From: Mesostigma viride
Taxonomy: Eukaryota > Streptophyta > Mesostigmatophyceae > Mesostigmatales > Mesostigmataceae
Length of the DNA stretch: 28,991 nt
Assembly: GCA_009746045.1 (NCBI GenBank)
Contig: RPFO01000913.1
Location: forward strand, 119,001 to 147,991
Direction of reading: 5' to 3'
In this document: positions 1 through 9,711 of the stretch, one piece after another
Position numbering within the stretch: position 1 is the stretch's first letter
Layout: each line of letters begins with the position of its first letter
The notes under the pieces: generated by a model
Seen by the model: only the letters and a program-made list of their open reading frames with translations
Told to the model about the DNA's origin: nothing
Database searches by the model: none
Program-made: the position numbers and the translations under genes

Positions 1-99
1 GGGGCAAATAGCTGGTGCCGGAGCGCCACCGAGTAGTGGCTGGGAGCCAAGGCGAATGGGGGGGCCATGGGAAGAGCACAAAGGTACTAGGAATATATA

Positions 100-546
100 A
101 ACCAGTAGTGTAGATTAGTCAGGCTTAGCCTAGCATGTGGCCCACGCGCATGTGCGCCCATAATGGCCCCCATGCATGGATGTTGCCTTCAGAATTTAGC
201 CAAGCCATGCCTATAATGGGACCCCCATGGATGTTGCATTAAGAATTTAGCCATGCTATGCCATGCAGAGAGATGCTCTCTGTCGAGAAGCCATGTCCTA
301 GCTCTTGTATAGCCATGATGATCTTCCTCCCCCGTGCCAGGATCCCCCCCTTAGGCGGGTACATGAACCTGAGACAGCATGGTGGTGCGGGTGCCCTGGT
401 GCACCTAGAGCACGGGTAGCTTACATTCCCACCCTTGCATGAAGTAGCCTAGGATACATGTCATAAAAGCCATATGCCCCTTCTCAGGGCTATGTGCTAC
501 ATTGACTCCCAACGGAGTGATGTTGATAATTAATTAATTAATTAAT
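100..546 (+). repeat. 3' region of an ORF1-only L1-like retroelement, with (TTAA)n tail
   Basis: This copy reads in the plus sense from the block around 105-120 (CAGTAGTGTAGATTAG), which in other copies directly follows the ORF1 stop codon. It continues through a block containing CATATGCCCCTTCTCAGGGC near 473 and CTCCCAACGGAGT near 508, and ends in a TTAA microsatellite at about 530-546. The same blocks recur in both orientations at 2128-2580, 2663-2830, 2831-3272, 4056-4406 and 7537-7630. The 3' microsatellite tail and end-anchored truncations are what target-primed reverse transcription produces. It abuts an antisense ORF1 pseudogene on its right, and I found no target duplication for this copy. 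Bases 1-99 hold nothing I recognise. Confidence 0.7.
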
Positions 547-1430
547 GCATGCAGCTTGTCCGCCATGTACTTAAAGGTGATGAGCACGGACTGTGCCGGG
601 CCAGCCTTACCCCGCGCGCGGGGGAGGCGGACAGCCGACATCCGCAGCGCCTCGATCACCAGTGAGGTGCATGGGGGCAAAAATGTCGCGCCATGAGAAG
701 CGTCTCCGAGGTCTAGCTCACCTATACCGGCTGGTCGAAGTGCTTGACGATGACATTGTGGCTGCGCTTGTCGAGCTCGGCCTCGAAGGTCGAGTGCTTG
801 TTGCTTGAGCTGTGCCGCGATGGTGGAGGTGGTGGAGGTGATGTGGTGCTTAAGTCCGCCCATGCAGGTCTGGGTGGAAGGAGCATCGCTGGCCGGGCCA
901 GCAGATGCCGGCTGGGCAGCGATGTCCTTCACCGCCTGGGCGGTGGGGGCCTGCGGTGTCGTGCAAGCACTCAAGGGCGGTGGCGGTGGCGTGGAGGCGC
1001 TTGTCGAGGTCGAGGAGCTGGCCCTTGATGTCGGCAGCTAGTGGAGGCGGAAATGGCAGTGGAGGTGGAGGCGCCGGACGGTGGTGGAAAGGTGAGGGAG
1101 CTCAGTAGCCAGCGTGCCTCCCATTGCTGCCACATCGGCAGCAAGGGGGGTCACGTGCTGCTGGAAGGCTTCCGTAAGCCGGATGGAACGGAGTGTGGGT
1201 GCGGAGATGGATGGAGCCGGCCCAGATCTCGCGCCGTCAGAGCGCATGAGAAGGGAGTTGAGAATGGTGTGCTGGAGTTGGGGGCGGGCGCACCCGAGCA
1301 GAAAGCTGTTGCGCATTTGGGTGCCGTCGGGGTGGATGAGGCGATTGATGTCGTGGAGATGGAGGCCCAGGTCGTAAAGCGAGGCGTAGTCCCCAAAGAA
1401 GAGGAAATGCATGGCATCTGCTGGAGCCAT
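547..1430 (-). pseudogene. Degenerate ORF1-like retroelement protein gene
   Basis: On the minus strand the frame from an ATG at 1430 encodes an N-terminal region containing FLFFGDYASLYDLGLHLHD. It meets a stop near 1038, then resumes with a Pro/Ser/Thr-rich linker and TAQAVKDIAAQPASAGPA, RLPRARGKAGPA and VLITFKYMADKL. The later blocks match the better preserved copy at 3274-4043, so this is the same family with frameshifts and an internal stop. The C-terminal part after ADKL is missing because the TTAA tail of the neighbouring repeat follows directly. The N-terminal segment is absent from the 3274-4043 copy and shows that the full protein was longer. I do not recognise that N-terminal domain. 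Confidence 0.65.
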
Positions 1431-1914
1431 GTCGGTCCACTGTCCAGTCGTGATCGTCGACCTTGAAAGGTTGGGGCCGGAAGCGCGGTTCAGTTGGGCG
1501 TGGTTCTGCTGGCAAATTGTTCTTACTTAAATTATAAGAAAAAACTAGACTAGGCGACTGCGTTTAGGATCTAGCGATGCTGAGGGCGAGGCGGCAGGAG
1601 CCGAGTGCACTACTAACGCTTGATTAGTAGTGGTCTCGCTGCCTGGCCGGGCCGGGCGGCGGAATTACAGCCGATCGAAGCTGCAGGCGAATTTTCTTGG
1701 CTCATCGCAGCCGCCAGGCTGCTGTGCATAGTTGTCGAGCGTTTGCTTGTCATAATGTTGCGTTTTAGTTTCGGAAAAATATATCAGCGTGTGCGTCTTC
1801 GAAAGACGAAGCGATAGTGATACACGGCCGAATTTGGTGCCCAAACATGAAAGTTACGAGCTCCGCCGTCAGCCATGGCTACCTCGTGTCGCGTGGCTCG
1901 TGGCTGTTCAAGCT
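1431..1914. other. Unannotated stretch between retroelement fragments
   Basis: No gene is supported here. The first part (1431-1515) may be 5' leader or extra N-terminal coding sequence of the degenerate ORF1, since the frame stays open on the minus strand to about 1515. The rest shows no recognisable coding signal, tandem repeat or match to other parts of the window. Confidence 0.4.
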
Positions 1915-2127
1915 TAGCTCCTACACTCTGAACAACGACTTGACCCTGGCGCAGCAACAATGGCGACGGGAGCTATGGCCGACCTAACTACAACTACGGC
2001 GAGCAGCCGGATCTAAAGAAGCCGGTTTACTGGCCGGGGGGCGGTCATCTAAGTCGACCACAAGCCCTGGCAGGCGACCCCTAGCTGCCGCCCCAGCAAC
2101 CCCAGCAACCCCAGCGTAGGGGACTAT

Positions 2128-2653
2128 TATTAAGAACATAACTCCGTTGGGAGTGTCTGTAGCACATATCCCAGAGAAAGGGCATATGGCTTTTAATACA
2201 TTCTAAGCTACTGACTTCCTGCCAGGGTGGGAATGTAAACAACACTTGCTTAGCTGGGTGCACCAAGGGCACCTGCACCACCACGATCTCTCAAGCTCAA
2301 CCCAGCTAAGGGGAGCCTGTCATGGGGGGGGAAGATCACCATGGCTATACAAAGAGCTAGGGCATGGCTTCTCAACAGAGAGCGACTCTCTGCATAGGCA
2401 GAGCAGGGCTAAATTCTTAATGCAACATCCATGAGGGGTCCGATTATAGGCATGGCTTGGCTAAATTCTGAAGGCCGCCTCCTCCATGGGGGCCATTATG
2501 GGCGCATATGCGCTGGGGCCGCGTGGTAGGCTAAGCCTTACTAATCTACACTACTGCTATATTTCCTAGACTGGTTTTGCTGATCATGAGGTGGCAGGGG
2601 TTGTCTGCCAGCGCTTGTGGTCGACGTGGATGACGTCCCCCCTCCAGTATACC
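2128..2653 (-). mobile_element. Insertion A: 5'-truncated ORF1-only retroelement
   Basis: It is flanked by a 9-bp direct duplication, GGGGACTAT, at 2119-2127 and 2654-2662. On the minus strand it begins inside ORF1 (VYWRGDVIHVDHKRWQTTPA followed by TS and a stop, 2653 to about 2582). It continues into the family 3' region (CTAGGAAATATAGCAGTAG onward) and ends in a short AT-rich tail at 2128-2136. The ORF1 piece aligns with PVYWKGAAIYVGHKPWQATP of the 3274 copy. The size, 5' truncation and duplication fit target-primed reverse transcription. Confidence 0.75.
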
Positions 2654-2830
2654 GGGGACTATATAGCAGTAGTGTATAGAATAGTAAGGCTTAGCTTACG
2701 TGCCCCACGCCCATGTACCTGTATGCCTATGCTGGGGCCCACACCAGATCGTGATGCATAAGACTAGTTAGACATGCTTTGCCCATGCAGAGTTACTCTC
2801 TGCTGCTCAAGACGCCATGGCCTAGCGATT

Positions 2831-4043
2831 AATTAATTAATTAATTATCAACACCACTCCGTTGGGAGTAGATGTAGCACATAGCCCTGAGAAGGGGCAT
2901 ATGGCTTTTAATACATTCTAGGCTACTTCATGCAAGGGTGGGAATGTAAGCTACCCCTGCTCTAGGTGCACCAGGGCACCCGCACCCTCATGGTCTATCA
3001 CGCTATGTCCGGGTAAGGGGGGAGCATGCCTGTGAGGGGGAAGATCATCATGGCTATACAAAAACTAGAGCGTGGCATCTCAGCAGAGAGCAGCTCTCTG
3101 CATGGGCACAGCATTACTAAATAAAACTAGGCATCGTCTGGAGTGTGGCTCATCATAGGCACACATGTACATGATTACATAAAGCGCGTGGCTTAGCTGG
3201 AATAGGGCCTCTAGGAGGCGTACATGTACATGGCCACGGTCTATCTATTCTACACTACTACTGCTGTATTCCCCTAAGCTGGGGCGTCTGGAGTCGCTGG
3301 GGCCGCGGGGGTCGCCTGCCAGGGCTTGTGGCCGACGTAGATGGCCGCCCCCTTCCAGTACACCGGCTGCCCCGCCTTGGTCTGCCGGAGCTGGAGGTAG
3401 GTCGGCCATAGCTCCCGTCGCCGTTGTTGCTGCGCCAGGGTCAAGTCGTCATCAAGGGTGAAGAGAGTCTTCTCGAGCCGCTTGCGGCGTCTGAGAAAAG
3501 AAATCTTGTCCGCCGGGGTCTTAAAGGTGAGAAGGAGCGGGGGCGGCCCTGCCTTACCCCGCGCGCGGGGAAGGCGGTGGGCGGCCAGCTCGATCTCACC
3601 AGTAAGGCCCATGCGATCAAGGATTTCTCTCTCAAAAGCACGCGCAAGCTTCTCGGAATTCTCACCTTCCTCCATCTTGAGATTCTTGACAATGACGTTG
3701 AGGCTGCGCTTAGCGAGCTCGGCCTCCTCGCGGAGGTCAAGCGTCTGCCGTTGAAGCTGGGCTGCGACGGCGGAGGTGGTGGAGGTGGTGTGTTGCTTAA
3801 GCATGTCCGCCCAGGTGGTGATGGGAGGAGCATCGCCGGCCAGGCCAGCCGGGGCTGGCTTGGCGGCAATGTCCTTCACCGCCTGGGCGGTGAGGCCTGC
3901 GGTGTTCTGCAGAACCTCGATAGCGATGGCGTTATCCTTAAGACGCTGGTCGATGTCGCGGAGCTGGGCGGTGATGGAGTCGGTGGAGGCGGAGGGGGGG
4001 GGGGTGGAGGCGAGGAGGGCGGCGGTGGCGGTGGGGATGGTGG
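2831..4043 (-). mobile_element. Insertion B: ORF1-only retroelement with open ORF1 and (TTAA)n tail
   Basis: It is bounded by a perfect 12-bp duplication, GGCCTAGCGATT, at 2819-2830 and 4044-4055. Read on the minus strand it contains an open ORF1 to the stop at 3274, about 430 bp of 3' region, and a TTAA microsatellite at 2831-2846 abutting the duplication. No reverse transcriptase ORF follows ORF1: its stop is succeeded directly by the 3' region. The family therefore looks non-autonomous, like half-L1 elements of mammals, and would need enzymes from another LINE (inference). The 5' end lies inside ORF1 compared with the longer copy at 547-1430, so this copy is 5'-truncated. Confidence 0.8.
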
Positions 4044-4083
4044 GGCCTAGCGATTGTCTAGCCATTATCATCTTCCACCTCAT
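3274..4083 (-). CDS. L1 ORF1p-like RNA-binding protein (coiled coil + RRM + CTD), 5'-truncated
   Basis: This is a 269-codon open frame. It has a Pro/Ala/Ser-rich start, a helical heptad-like stretch (about residues 37-62, DIDQRLKDNAIAIEVL), a linker, a second helix (about 95-125), then SLNVIVKNL, which starts an RRM-like fold. RLPRARGKAGPPPLLLTFK and the helix ADKISFLRRRKRLEK follow. The C-terminal module contains DDDLTLAQQQRRRELWPTY and VYWKGAAIYVGHKPW. This order matches the Transposase_22/L1 ORF1p layout, an RNA chaperone that coats retroelement RNA. The first 13 or so codons (4044-4083) lie in the target duplication and the older host element, so the apparent start is accidental. Two pseudogene relatives lie at 547-1430 and 1915-2119. 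Confidence 0.75.
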   Translation of the reverse strand: MRWKMIMARQSLGPTIPTATAALLASTPPPSASTDSITAQLRDIDQRLKDNAIAIEVLQNTAGLTAQAVKDIAAKPAPAGLAGDAPPITTWADMLKQHTTSTTSAVAAQLQRQTLDLREEAELAKRSLNVIVKNLKMEEGENSEKLARAFEREILDRMGLTGEIELAAHRLPRARGKAGPPPLLLTFKTPADKISFLRRRKRLEKTLFTLDDDLTLAQQQRRRELWPTYLQLRQTKAGQPVYWKGAAIYVGHKPWQATPAAPATPDAPA

Positions 4084-4109
4084 GCCAGCTTGGCCTCTTT
4101 AGGTATGAT

Positions 4110-4288
4110 TAAATTAAATTAAATTAAATTAAATTAAATTAAATTAAATTAAATTAAATTAAATTTAATTAAATTAAATTAAATTAAATTAAATTAAATT
4201 AAATTAAATTAAATTAAATTAAATTAAATTAAATTAAATTAAATTAAATTAAATTATAACATGATCTCAGTTGGGAGATCATGTAGCA
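4110..4288 (-). mobile_element. Insertion C: stub retroelement with long (AAATT)n tail
   Basis: It is flanked by a perfect 12-bp duplication, TTTAGGTATGAT, at 4098-4109 and 4289-4300. On the minus strand only about 33 bp of element remain (TGCTACATGATCTCCCAACT...), resembling the last bases of the copy ending at 7630. About 145 bp of AATTT repeats follow (roughly 4110-4254). The tail unit is five bases here against TTAA in other copies. Heavy 5' truncation plus a 3' simple-repeat tail plus a duplication is a strong LINE-type insertion signature. Confidence 0.75.
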
Positions 4289-4406
4289 TTTAGGTATGAT
4301 ACATCATGGTGGCCGGTGCAGGTGCACCTTCTGCCGTACCCAGAGTAGGTGGCAGTTAACATCCCCATCCTACAGGTTGTATAGCTCAGAATATAAATTA
4401 ATTAAA

Positions 4407-4990
4407 AACAATATATCAAGGAGACAACCAGCGCATGCATGCAGGCCAGAAATCGCGGGAGAATCCGGACCATGGTAGCTCGAGCCTGCCGTTATCTTGT
4501 CCGCGTTTTCGAGTCGTTAATTCAGGGTGATGAATATGAATGGAGATGGAAGTGTGTAGCCTTGTGTGCACATCACATGATGTGATTCCTCTGATCAAAA
4601 ATTGAATAGTCGAGTTTATTGAAGTTGGCTGCTGCAGGAAAGTCAGTCTTGACTTGGATGCCATGTGAACCGCCATGCAGATCGAATGCATACATGTCTT
4701 AGTTTATGCGCAACGGCTGTCCAGTTGCCAATTTCCGATCTGGCTAATAGCACGTTCATCATGACAACTGCACGGTCCAGTCCCACAACATACACTCCGG
4801 CATGGTGTCTAGAACTTCAAGGAGTCCTTTATTTGGTGCGGCTAACCCGCCGAATTCCTCCTAAGTGCTGGCCCACCCCAAAACCCCCCAGGCCCTGCCA
4901 GCTCCCGTCATGACACCCTCTGAGACCACCGCTGAGTGAAACATTTTCCCAGCATAAAATGCGCAGGGAGTTCCATTTTATTCGGCTCCA
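4407..4990. other. Intergenic sequence and SLY1 3' flank
   Basis: No gene is seen. A segment at 4415-4452 (AGGAGACAACCAGCGC, then GGCCAGAAATCG) is repeated at 13361-13392 and, more weakly, at 12698-12731. It is probably the end of another dispersed repeat. Just 3' of the SLY1 stop, the minus strand reads CGAATAAAATGG (4975-4986), a possible polyadenylation region. Confidence 0.45.
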
Positions 4991-7900
4991 CTACTGCTGC
5001 ACAGACAGCTTGCGCCCCAGCGCGGTCAGCTGCGCCAAGAACTCCTCCCCCGTGAGTAATTCCGTCGTCCCGTACGCAATACTCTTCAGCGGGACGCTCT
5101 TGCTCGCCAGCTCCTTCATGCTCAGCAGCTCGCGGTAGTTCCCGCCACCGATCATGAACACAATCGCCTCCCGGAAAGGACCTTTGTTGCGCGCCGCGGC
5201 CTCTGCGTTTGCTGCCGCGGCAGACCCGCTACTAGAGCCGGCACCTGCCCCGGCCTTGGGCGCCCGGGGGTCCAGCATTAGGTACCCATCGGTCTCGGCG
5301 TTGCCGACTTTGCCGTCCATGAGCGCCTCCACGATGCGCGTGAGAGCCAGCTGGCGTCCCGTGGACAGCAGCTTCTTCATGCCCTCAGTAACAACCGTCA
5401 GACTTTGCCCGTACCTGCCGGCCACACAGAGAAAGCAGGCCGTGCGGGGGGAAGGGCAGGCCATGCGGGGGGGAAACCAGGCCGTGCAGGGGGAAGGGCA
5501 GGCCATGCGGGGCATGCGCGGAGGAGTAAGCCGCGGAAGCCCAAATGGGGGCAACTAAAGAGTCAAGAGTCATCTCAACGACTGATGCGTATTTAATTCC
5601 ATCGTGGGGGTGATGCATATAATAATGACAATGGCTTGCGTGAGTACAGTATGAGGCGCTGTAATAGTATAGTTGTGACAGTATAGTAATTACCCAGGCA
5701 GTCACGTTCCAATACAACTACAAGTTAGAGCACGCTACACGGCCACGCAGAACAATGACTCCCTAGGGAACGAATTACGGTGAGAAGGGCTGATGATGAT
5801 TGGCAATAATCTCAGAAAGGACTCCCGCTATAACGCTTCACACGACAACCCTAATTACCAAACCTATCATTTTCAGGCATAAGCTATCACATAGGCATCA
5901 AAAGCACGTAGAATGCGTCACATAGGCGTAAGCCATAAGAATCTCTCTCAAGCCTGCAATTTTTAGGCATAAGCTATCACATGAGCGCCAATGATGCGCC
6001 AATGATGCGAGTTTATTTTCTCCCGATTTTCGGACTGCGCTGGTTGTCTCATCGACAAGCTGTCACATGGGCGCGTCCTATCGGAACATCCTAGGTACCA
6101 CCCAACAACTTGCATGCTAGAATACCTCTCCCGGCCCTACCGTGAAGAAGCACTCTTCCGGAACACACGGCTCATCCACAAGCCTATTGCAACACACAGC
6201 CAGCAACCATGCCTTCCCCAACATCATTTTCACAACATTGTCACACCGTCGTCACAATCCCACCCATGCTCTCGTTTTTTTTTCTCCCCAAAATTTTCAC
6301 ACCTTGCAACCATGCGCCACTCATAGCTTGTTGACAGGCTTAATGAGGTCGACAAGCTGAATGAGGGCAACCCATACACTTCTGAATAATAATAACAATC
6401 TGACTATAATTATAACAATAATAACAACCACTCACAGCTTGTCGGCCCAGTCCAGCAGGTTCCCCCGACTGCCCGCCGTCGCGGATGCGATCGAGAAGTT
6501 GAGGCTCTTCATGCGCTGCACGTATCGCAGCGCCGAGAGCTCCGCGCCCGCAGCCCCAAGCTTCTCCTCGATAGCGGCCATGTCCGCCGGGGGGATGGCC
6601 TCAGTCGCCAGAATGTACACGATCGCCGCACGCAGCTTGTCTTCTGGGGTCCCCTTCGCCGGTTGGGAGAGGAGGGACATGAGCGTCTTGAGGTCACCCC
6701 CAGATTTGGTGAGCAGGTCCTCCTCAAGCGAGCAGAAGGCGTCCAGCTGGCGGCGCTTAATGTGGGCGAGCAGCGCGGTGGCCACGTTGGTGTGCTTGTC
6801 AATAACCCGCTTGCGGTCGGTCAGCTCGGGCAGGGAGTTGACGAGGGACACGAGCGCCTTGGTGTTGTGGGCTGGTGGAAAGGAAGGGGGCCGGGGGAGA
6901 GCGAGGCGGAATTAGCGATATTACAACCGTGTCACGAGCGCCTTGGGGTTGTGGGCTGGAGGGGGGGGGGAGGGGGGGGGGGGGGGGGAGGGGAAGGGAT
7001 AGGTGGTTGTGGGCTGTGGGGGGGGGAAGGGAGGGTATACAGGACAGAAAATATTGCATAGATTTTGTCACGAATTGCCTAGTGGTGTGGTGGTGTGGTG
7101 GGCTGGGGGCGGGGGCTGGAAGCGAGGTCTGCAGGTGGGGGGGGGAGCACGGCAAAATGCGCAGAATGAAAGAGAAATATATAATGTCATAAGCGCCTTG
7201 GTGTTGTGCGCTTCCCTCAAGGGGTCACAAACTAAAGAAAGACACAACTTCTCACCTCCCATGAGAAGTGACAAACTACAGAGTGATAAATCTCCTCACC
7301 TCCCGCGATGTCGTCGGGGATCTCCCCCTCCTTCTCCTTGCCGGGTGCCGGCTTGCCGCTGGCCTTGCGGTTCACCTCCTCCACATCCATCTTATACCTG
7401 AGGATGCAAGCACATTAGTAGACAGTAGCAGACATGATATCAGGGGGCGTTAGTTGAGTAGGGAGTTATCCTGATCCCTGCCTAGTCATGCCTGGTCATG
7501 GTCATATGAACTTAGACCTACCCATATCCATCACCCTTGCAGGAAGTAGCCAAGAGTGTATTAATGGCCATATGCCCCTTCTCAGGGCTATGTGCCACAT
7601 GTACTCCCAACAGAGTCATGTTCCTAATTAATATCCATCACCCGCCACAGCCATGCCCGCCACGCCCATCCGTAGGGTCGTACTAATACAGGCTGCCATC
7701 CATCTACATCCGAACCAACGCAACCCACCTCCCCTGGCCCATCCTGCATTCACGACACAGCTGTCATTCACAAGCTACGCCCACCCACGACTAACTAGCC
7801 TCCATATCAACATCATTAAGTTCACTCCATGTTCTCATTCACAACCCTGCCCATATGCATCCATACGACGCCATGCCACACTTGCAGCATCCTTGTTCGG

Positions 7901-9711
7901 CCACACGGCCCACCATCTGAGCTGCAACATTACTTCATCCCTATCCAGCTAGCAGCCTCATGGATATCATGGTCACTATACTCTAGTAATTCCAAGCCTC
8001 ACTATACTGCAGTAATGCCAAGCCGGTGCCGGTTGCCTCATGGATACTATTATGCCAACAAGACAAACAGTACAGGCTTGGCATTACTATAGCTGAGTGA
8101 CCATGGCACCCATGAGGCAACCGGCACAGGCTTGCATGCCCCTATCCAGCGCGCCATTACCCCCCAGTAACCCCGACAAGTTTGCCTCTATTTCCGCACA
8201 CCTATTCGACCAGTCGCACCCGTCCACCTGTGCCTCCCCCTTCTCATACACGCACATTACCTCACTCACGATTACCCTATTCAACCACCTATAATGTCCT
8301 CACATAACTCAGTTGCATCTCCTCCTGATGCATCCCTATTACCTAACTAATGGATATATTGCCCATATTAACTAATTGATGCATTTCCCATTTTCATAAT
8401 TGCCTACTTCGCCTAACCTATTCACATGCATCTCCACCTCCTCATGTTGCCCTATTCCCCTGTCCAACAATATCCCGGTTACCCCCCTATTCGGCTCACC
8501 TATTCAGCTGCATCTCCACCTCCTCTGCGACCTTGGGAAACGGGCTGCTCGCGCTATTCACCCAAAACGGGTCTGACTCATCCAGCTCGTACGACTTCTT
8601 GGGGCCGGCCGGCGCTGGGGGCGGGTGGCCTCCCGCGGGCCCCCCCGGCGTGCTCGGCGGCTCTGGAAGAATCACCACCCGGTTGAGCTTCAACCCCAGA
8701 ATGTCGTGCACCATCGGCTGGTACGTCCAGTGGTGCTGGAGCGTGGCCCCGAGGTCGAAATTCCGGTCCATCAGGATAAGCAACGGCCGCTGGAAGGAGG
8801 AGTTGGACAAGGGGACGTCCGCGAATAGGTTGTGGCGAGAGGAGAGATGATCCCTGAGCCGCCCGTGAAGGAGATTCGCGACCATCTCCGCGACCCCCCC
8901 CTTGGCCGCGCGGATTATAGGCACAGTGCCCACAGTGACCAGCACGCAGAAGAGACCCGACACGATCGTCTCGACCGCAGATTCGACATCCCGGTCCTGC
9001 GCGGTCGGGTCGTTAAGCTGCTGGTAACTGTTCACGTGCCCCAGGGTGAACAGCTGCTCCTCCAGGGTGAGGAAGTTGAGGTACTGGTCGAAGATCTTCT
9101 TGACGCGGGGGACAGATTCGGAGCGGACCGTGCCGGCCGCAAGATTCTCGAGCAGGACGCGGGGCAGGGACGAAGAGAAGTTCAGGTAGAAGTGGTCATA
9201 CAGGCCGCTGCTGGCATCTGCCACGATGCGCTCAATGTTGGCGTTGGTGGGCTGGACGAAATAAATGCCAGGGACGTCCGGGATCTCCTGGCGGTCCGAG
9301 TCAATGAGCAGGTGGAGCGTGATGCCGTGCTTGCGCAGGTCGTTCACGCGGAGGAGCGGGGAGAGGATGTCGCGGCAGAAACGGTCGAGGACGAGGACCT
9401 TGTAGACTTCGTCCTCGCCCGTGCCCGCAGAAGATTGGGGCATGTGCACGCTGTGCGCGTTGTGGTTCAGGTTGAGCATGCGGATGATGGCATCTGTGGG
9501 GGAGTGCGCGGAGCAGGGGGCGGACGGCATGCATTAAAAGCAAGGTCACGGTAATGTGGAACCATGAGATGCGAATGCCGACGAATTGCGTGAGGTATTT
9601 GGTTACATACACCGTGACGTGGGCAACTCTGAAACAAATGAGCGTTGGTTGCAGCTTACCCGTTTGTTTCGTGCGCAGGCACAGCACGGTGCTGCCTGCG
9701 TGCGTCGCCAT
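4991..9711 (-). CDS. SLY1: SLY1-type Sec1/Munc18 vesicle-fusion protein (SCFD1 homologue), 5 exons
   Basis: The model is complement(join(4991..5414, 6436..6871, 7300..7397, 8500..9493, 9660..9711)), 2004 nt and 667 residues; all introns are GT..AG and all phases agree. The mini first exon joins exon 2 to give LRTKQTDAIIRMLNLN, the conserved SLY1 start. Further family marks are VYKVLVLDRFCRDILSPLLR, DVPGIYFVQPT, FDQYLNFLTLEEQLF, SFQRPLLILMDRNFDL, SLPELTDRKRVIDKHTNVAT and AIVFMIGGGNYRE. The length is normal for the family (about 640-670). SM proteins of this type bind the N-peptide of the Sed5/syntaxin-5 SNARE and chaperone SNARE assembly in ER-Golgi traffic. The gene appears intact. It diverges from the UPF0114 gene, with 1.1 kb between the two starts. 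Confidence 0.93.
5434..5516. repeat. Minisatellite in SLY1 intron 4
   Basis: About four tandem, slightly varied copies of a 20-22-bp unit, GGGGGAAGGGCAGGCCATGC-like, lie just inside the acceptor side of intron 4 (5415-6435). The rest of this intron is AT-richer. It holds two copies of AGGCATAAGCTATCACAT (about 5876 and 5966) and no gene. Confidence 0.6.
6872..7299. repeat. SLY1 intron 3: copies of the exon-4 acceptor region and G-rich tracts
   Basis: The start of exon 4 with its acceptor (plus strand 6849-6874, CACGAGCGCCTTGGTGTTGT then GGGCTGG) recurs at 6933-6960 with one change. A shorter version lies near 7190-7210 (AAGCGCCTTGGTGTTGTG). Long G runs lie at 6961-6990, with further G-rich runs near 7017-7040 and 7098-7145. 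These look like local duplications inside the intron, not separate genes. Confidence 0.6.
7537..7630 (+). mobile_element. 5'-truncated retroelement copy in SLY1 intron 2
   Basis: The insert carries the last 90 or so bases of the same 3' region as at 430-546 (CCATATGCCCCTTCTCAGGG at 7569-7588) and a short TAATTA tail. It is flanked by a perfect 13-bp duplication, ATATCCATCACCC, at 7524-7536 and 7631-7643. It lies antisense to SLY1 in intron 2 (7398-8499), clear of the splice sites. Confidence 0.8.
7968..8133. repeat. Imperfect inverted repeat in SLY1 intron 2
   Basis: Left segments at 7968-7998 and 8000-8043 are reverse complements, with mismatches, of 8074-8106 and 8074-8133. The best block is CCGGTTGCCTCATGG (8029-8043) against CCATGAGGCAACCGG (8109-8123). 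A small foldback or MITE-like element is possible. The rest of the intron (about 7650-8490) is CA/CT-rich and holds no gene that I can support. Confidence 0.5.

Larger units (their letters stand above)
1915..4406 (+). mobile_element. Oldest ORF1-only retroelement copy, split by three later insertions
   Basis: Removing three younger insertions (2128-2653, 2831-4043, 4110-4288) with one copy of each target duplication rejoins a single plus-sense element. Its parts are an ORF1 C-terminal remnant at 1915-2119 (DLTLAQQQ-RRELWPT recognisable, with internal stops), a TAG stop at 2117-2119, and 3' sequence at 2119-2127, 2663-2830, 4056-4109 and 4301 to about 4406. Each rejoined junction restores sequence seen elsewhere: the first gives stop codon-GGGACTATATAGCAGTAG, as after the other ORF1 copies, and the second gives CCTAGCGATTGTCTAGCC, matching 304-325. 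The ORF1 part is a pseudogene. Confidence 0.75.

Noticed and set aside
3424-4050. 208-codon plus-strand Gly-rich frame
   Set aside because: It is the antisense shadow of the ORF1p-like gene, ending in a poly-Gly run produced by GC-rich sequence.
8832-9554. 240-codon plus-strand frame
   Set aside because: It is the antisense shadow of SLY1 exon 2, which has strong family motifs on the other strand.
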